64,000 nt of DNA from Eretmocerus hayati (Eukaryota > Arthropoda > Insecta > Hymenoptera > Aphelinidae), in assembly GCA_029851415.1 (NCBI GenBank), contig CM056742.1, forward strand, positions 147,937,121 through 148,001,120, given 5' to 3'. This document shows positions 60,755 to 64,000 of this stretch, piece by piece (positions within the stretch are counted from its first letter, which is position 1; every line of letters begins with the position of its first letter). A program made the translations under genes and the position numbers. Below the pieces are notes generated by a model. The model saw nothing but the letters and a program-made list of their open reading frames with translations, was not told the DNA's origin and did no database searches.

Positions 60755-63483
60755 ATTGTGTCTGTTCAGCAATGAATTTTCCGCAGCTTCCTCATAGTGG
60801 ACACACAGCTAGCAGAAGTGTTGAAAAATCTGAAATTAGGAATGAGTTTATCACAAAGAATAATGAATTCGTGACATATTCAATTCATGTTGAGAGCCAA
60901 TATCATGAGCTAAGGAGACTATATCTAATGTTGCAGCAAAAATGAGCCTCTTGGTGGGTTATGAATCACTTGTTGAAAAAAGTTCCATGGGCTCGAATAT
61001 TCCTCTACCAATTGTTCATAGGCTATATTTTCCATAAAATTTCAAGAAATAGACAACTTCTCTGCCATCAGCTTACTTGTGTTGTAAATTATTCAATGAT
61101 TTGGAAAAATACTGAAAAATTGAATACTTCGTGCAAAAATGTGAGATATAAACTGAATGTGAATCTGGCGAATGAGTGTTTTTCACAGCCGTTATCAAAA
61201 TTTGTGTTGATATTAATTGAGATACTTCTATTTTTCTGCAAGTCTAACTTTGAGTGATTTCTGTGTACTTTTTAAAATATTTTATTCTGGTAGTAGGATA
61301 TTCATTTGTAACTTAACTGTATGACTGCAATAAGATTCATAGTTTCCTGCTATGGGGAATCCAATGTGCATTATCAAAGAACCAGTTTGCGTTACTTGGA
61401 AACGTGCATCTATATACAAATTTGTAAAAATAAAGGGAATATTTTTATTATGAGAGTTATTTAGCAGTAGCGTACTTCTTTCGTCTCGGGGGAGGCGAGT
61501 TTTGTCAATAATCGAAATTGTAAATTGAGTATCGCTTATAACTATTTGTTCACGTCAAGATTATCATTGTAAGTATGATAGTTCAGAAACTATGCAAATC
61601 ATCGTTCATAAAAATAAGGTGATTTCTATCTACTTGTATATATATAATTTGAAATGTTTAATTTCATTAAGACGGTCAAAGTGTATGTAGTACTTGATTT
61701 CGAGGATGCATTTCGATAATTTAGATCAATTATAGTTCTGTCAATCCTACTCATGATCCCTAACAAAACAACAGTGAATTAGCCTTAAAAAAAATCTGGA
61801 TGGACAATACAAAAAGTACGCCAGTTTCCTTCGTGAGTGCTGTTGATTTTAGAGTTGTTGGAATATTCAAAATGGCCGCAGAATAGGAATTTTTGACGAT
61901 GGAGAACATCTTTTTGAACATGTACCAGCTCCAATATCTCGATTCTTGTTGACCCGTTTAGTGGCAAAGCGCCTCTGGCATCACAAGTACTTCTTCTTTT
62001 ATTAAATTGTATTTATGTGGAAAAATGGTGGAAAACTGTCGAATCAAGTTTTCAGATATTTTCGACTGTTTATTTGTTATTCTTTCGCGATTCATTCACG
62101 AGTCGAAAATTCGCTGCCTGGATTTACGTCAAGATCAACTGTCAGCAACTCGAATCCAATGTACATGAGTCTTATGCATACGAATCGAGAAGATTCTGTG
62201 AACACCTTTCAATTGTATATGTATTTCCTAACTGAGCGCGTTAGCCCATTACGGGTACCAAAAGAGTTTATTCGTCGAGCAAAGCAAGACACAGACCCTC
62301 TAGTCCTGAAATGGGCGTGCTAGCGAAGTGCCGATGTACTTTTTCATTACGCAAACCTTGAAATCGCGTTTAATGCAGAATTTTTAGGTAGAAATAATGA
62401 GAAAGACATTTTCATGTCGGTCTATTTCTGAGTTCGTAGGCTCGTAAGGAATTGAAGTGATTTTTCAAAAATTAGTTTGCGCTGATTATACTGTGGTTTT
62501 TAGACATGCATTCAAGCGTTTGTTTAAGGTTTCATCAGTTTGTTTCAAATCTGATTAGCATGTCAATTTTCTGAAAGAACATGACCGCGTATTGTTTCAA
62601 TAACTTTCATTCTATTGGTAAAAATTAAAAAAAATATTAGTCCATAAGACTTTGGATACAACAAGGGTAAACTTCAAGAAAATAGCTACAATTATTTTAC
62701 AACAAGGGTAAACTTCAAGAAAATAGCTACAATTATTTTAATAAAAATTGAAGGAAGCTTACTAGCTTTCATTGATAAACAACACTGTATAAGTCTTTTT
62801 CAAATTCAGGAATTAATTCGGTAGTGGAAGGATTAACGATTGAGTGTCGTAGAGGTCTCTAAATGATTGAACTCCGAATGTCAATTATTTTTCCCTTCAG
62901 ATAATTGTTGAATCACTGTGCGAATAGTAACCTTGAGGATTGATTGTCATAGACATATCTTTCAGCGATCTAATCCATTTTCCTTCTACTTTCGGGATCG
63001 GAAAGTGTCAGAAAAATCAATTTGTAGAAAAAGAGTAGTCAAGCTCGAAAGAGAAAACATTCGACGCCGATCAAAACAAGTGCCATGTATTTCTATCCAA
63101 GTAACAGTCAATTCAAATTATTAGTATTACTATCTTTTTGATATGGAGCGTTTAGTTCATGGGTCGTTCTGATCTTCAATATGTTACGATTCTTCGAGTG
63201 AAATACCCATCTGCTCTTCCAATTTGACTTGGAAGAGCATGAGGAGTTCTTTTTAAATTGACAAAGATAGAGTAGTGAAATCAGAGCTTTTTGACTGACG
63301 GAATTATCATTTGTAAATTTGATAATCATTTTGTGTTGTACAGAACAAATAATGAAATCTTTCTCGAATTCTAGAATCAGCTAACCAATAACAAGACGTC
63401 AAAACTCGAAAAGACTGAAACTTGACCAAAAAATTGAATTGTTTAGCAATGGTTCAATAATTGAAGGAAAATATTGACCTACG
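60755..63483. other. Downstream non-coding stretch with a 41-bp duplication
   Basis: No gene was recognised. A 41-bp direct duplication (CAACAAGGGTAAACTTCAAG start) occurs at about 62658-62741. The rest is AT-rich without repeats that I could see. Confidence 0.45.
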
Positions 63484-63512
63484 GTGTGTGTGTGTGTGTG
63501 TGTGTGTGTGTG
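63484..63512. repeat. (TG)n microsatellite
   Basis: About 14 uninterrupted TG dinucleotides. Confidence 0.95.
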
Positions 63513-64000
63513 GTCTGAATGCGGCTGAGATCGTGTGAGAAGAATGCCTAATTGATTTCTACAAGTAGGAGAATGATGTTCAGATGCACGTATGATCGAG
63601 AAAAGCGAGAAATAATGTGAAAAAATTGATGTACGTATATCAAACAAATCGGAAATTTCTGTATACATATTTCATATGTACAGTTTGTTGAAAAACCAAT
63701 AAATTGTATTGCAATATATCTCATACATTCTTAACCGAGTGCTTGGTCTCCTGAGATATCTATCTGTTATTCCAGATAATTCCCTTCTCGATGAAGTGCA
63801 CCCGAAAAATTAGTTCAAAATTCCTGCCTCGAAGCATTGCAAAATTTCGCCTTTATAGCCTTTACAATTTTTCTCTATTGAGTATTTTTCAAAGATAATT
63901 TCCTACAATGGCCGCAAATTCGACCTCTTTGCTAATCTACAATAACCACAGCATCCAATAATTTTGAATTGATTGCCGCTGCTCATGTCTAGATAAAAAA
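63513..64000. other. Non-coding window end
   Basis: AT-rich sequence with no recognisable feature. Confidence 0.4.

Overview
This window is nuclear DNA from an insect. The evidence is short GT-AG introns, insect-like versions of three conserved animal genes, arthropod-style Inr (TCAGT) promoter motifs and an AT-rich background full of small palindromic DNA transposons. A holometabolous insect, possibly a hymenopteran, fits the protein flavour, but the sequence alone does not settle this.

Three host protein genes can be rebuilt exon by exon. (1) A monocarboxylate-transporter-like SLC16 gene lies on the minus strand (coding exons between 15878 and 830, 995 aa). Its last intron is 9.2 kb and has been invaded by transposons. 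(2) WDR19/IFT144, a subunit of the IFT-A ciliary transport complex, lies on the plus strand (39624-46489). It has 18 well-supported coding exons plus a proposed 15-base first exon. (3) A PGRMC-type cytochrome-b5-like membrane haem/steroid-binding protein lies on the plus strand (58347-60674, three exons, 191 aa). The three genes act in unrelated processes: membrane transport, ciliary transport, and haem/sterol or P450 biology. I see no operon-like or pathway link between them.

Most other recognisable sequence is mobile-element derived. A Ty3/gypsy LTR retrotransposon (1093-8303) has near-identical LTRs and a TGTT target duplication. It sits antisense in the last intron of the transporter gene. 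Beside it is a 1.3 kb foldback MITE (8495-9805), which itself carries a hAT-type MITE with poly-G tracts and an 8-bp target duplication. The 23 kb between the transporter and WDR19 holds two tRNA-derived SINEs, several MITEs, a 28-bp direct-plus-inverted tandem array (28386-28815) and a 2.4 kb hairpin (34148-36555). The hairpin arms are higher-order arrays of a 153-bp repeat. Between WDR19 and PGRMC lie five more terminal-inverted-repeat elements, two of them 1.8-1.9 kb long.

The most interesting structure is the 34148-36555 hairpin. Its read-through transcript would fold into long double-stranded RNA, so it is a candidate hairpin-RNA (endo-siRNA) locus or a foldback-type transposon. The unusual density of palindromic elements across the window is the second theme. 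All coordinates, exon joins and repeat comparisons were read by eye. No alignment or database search was run.
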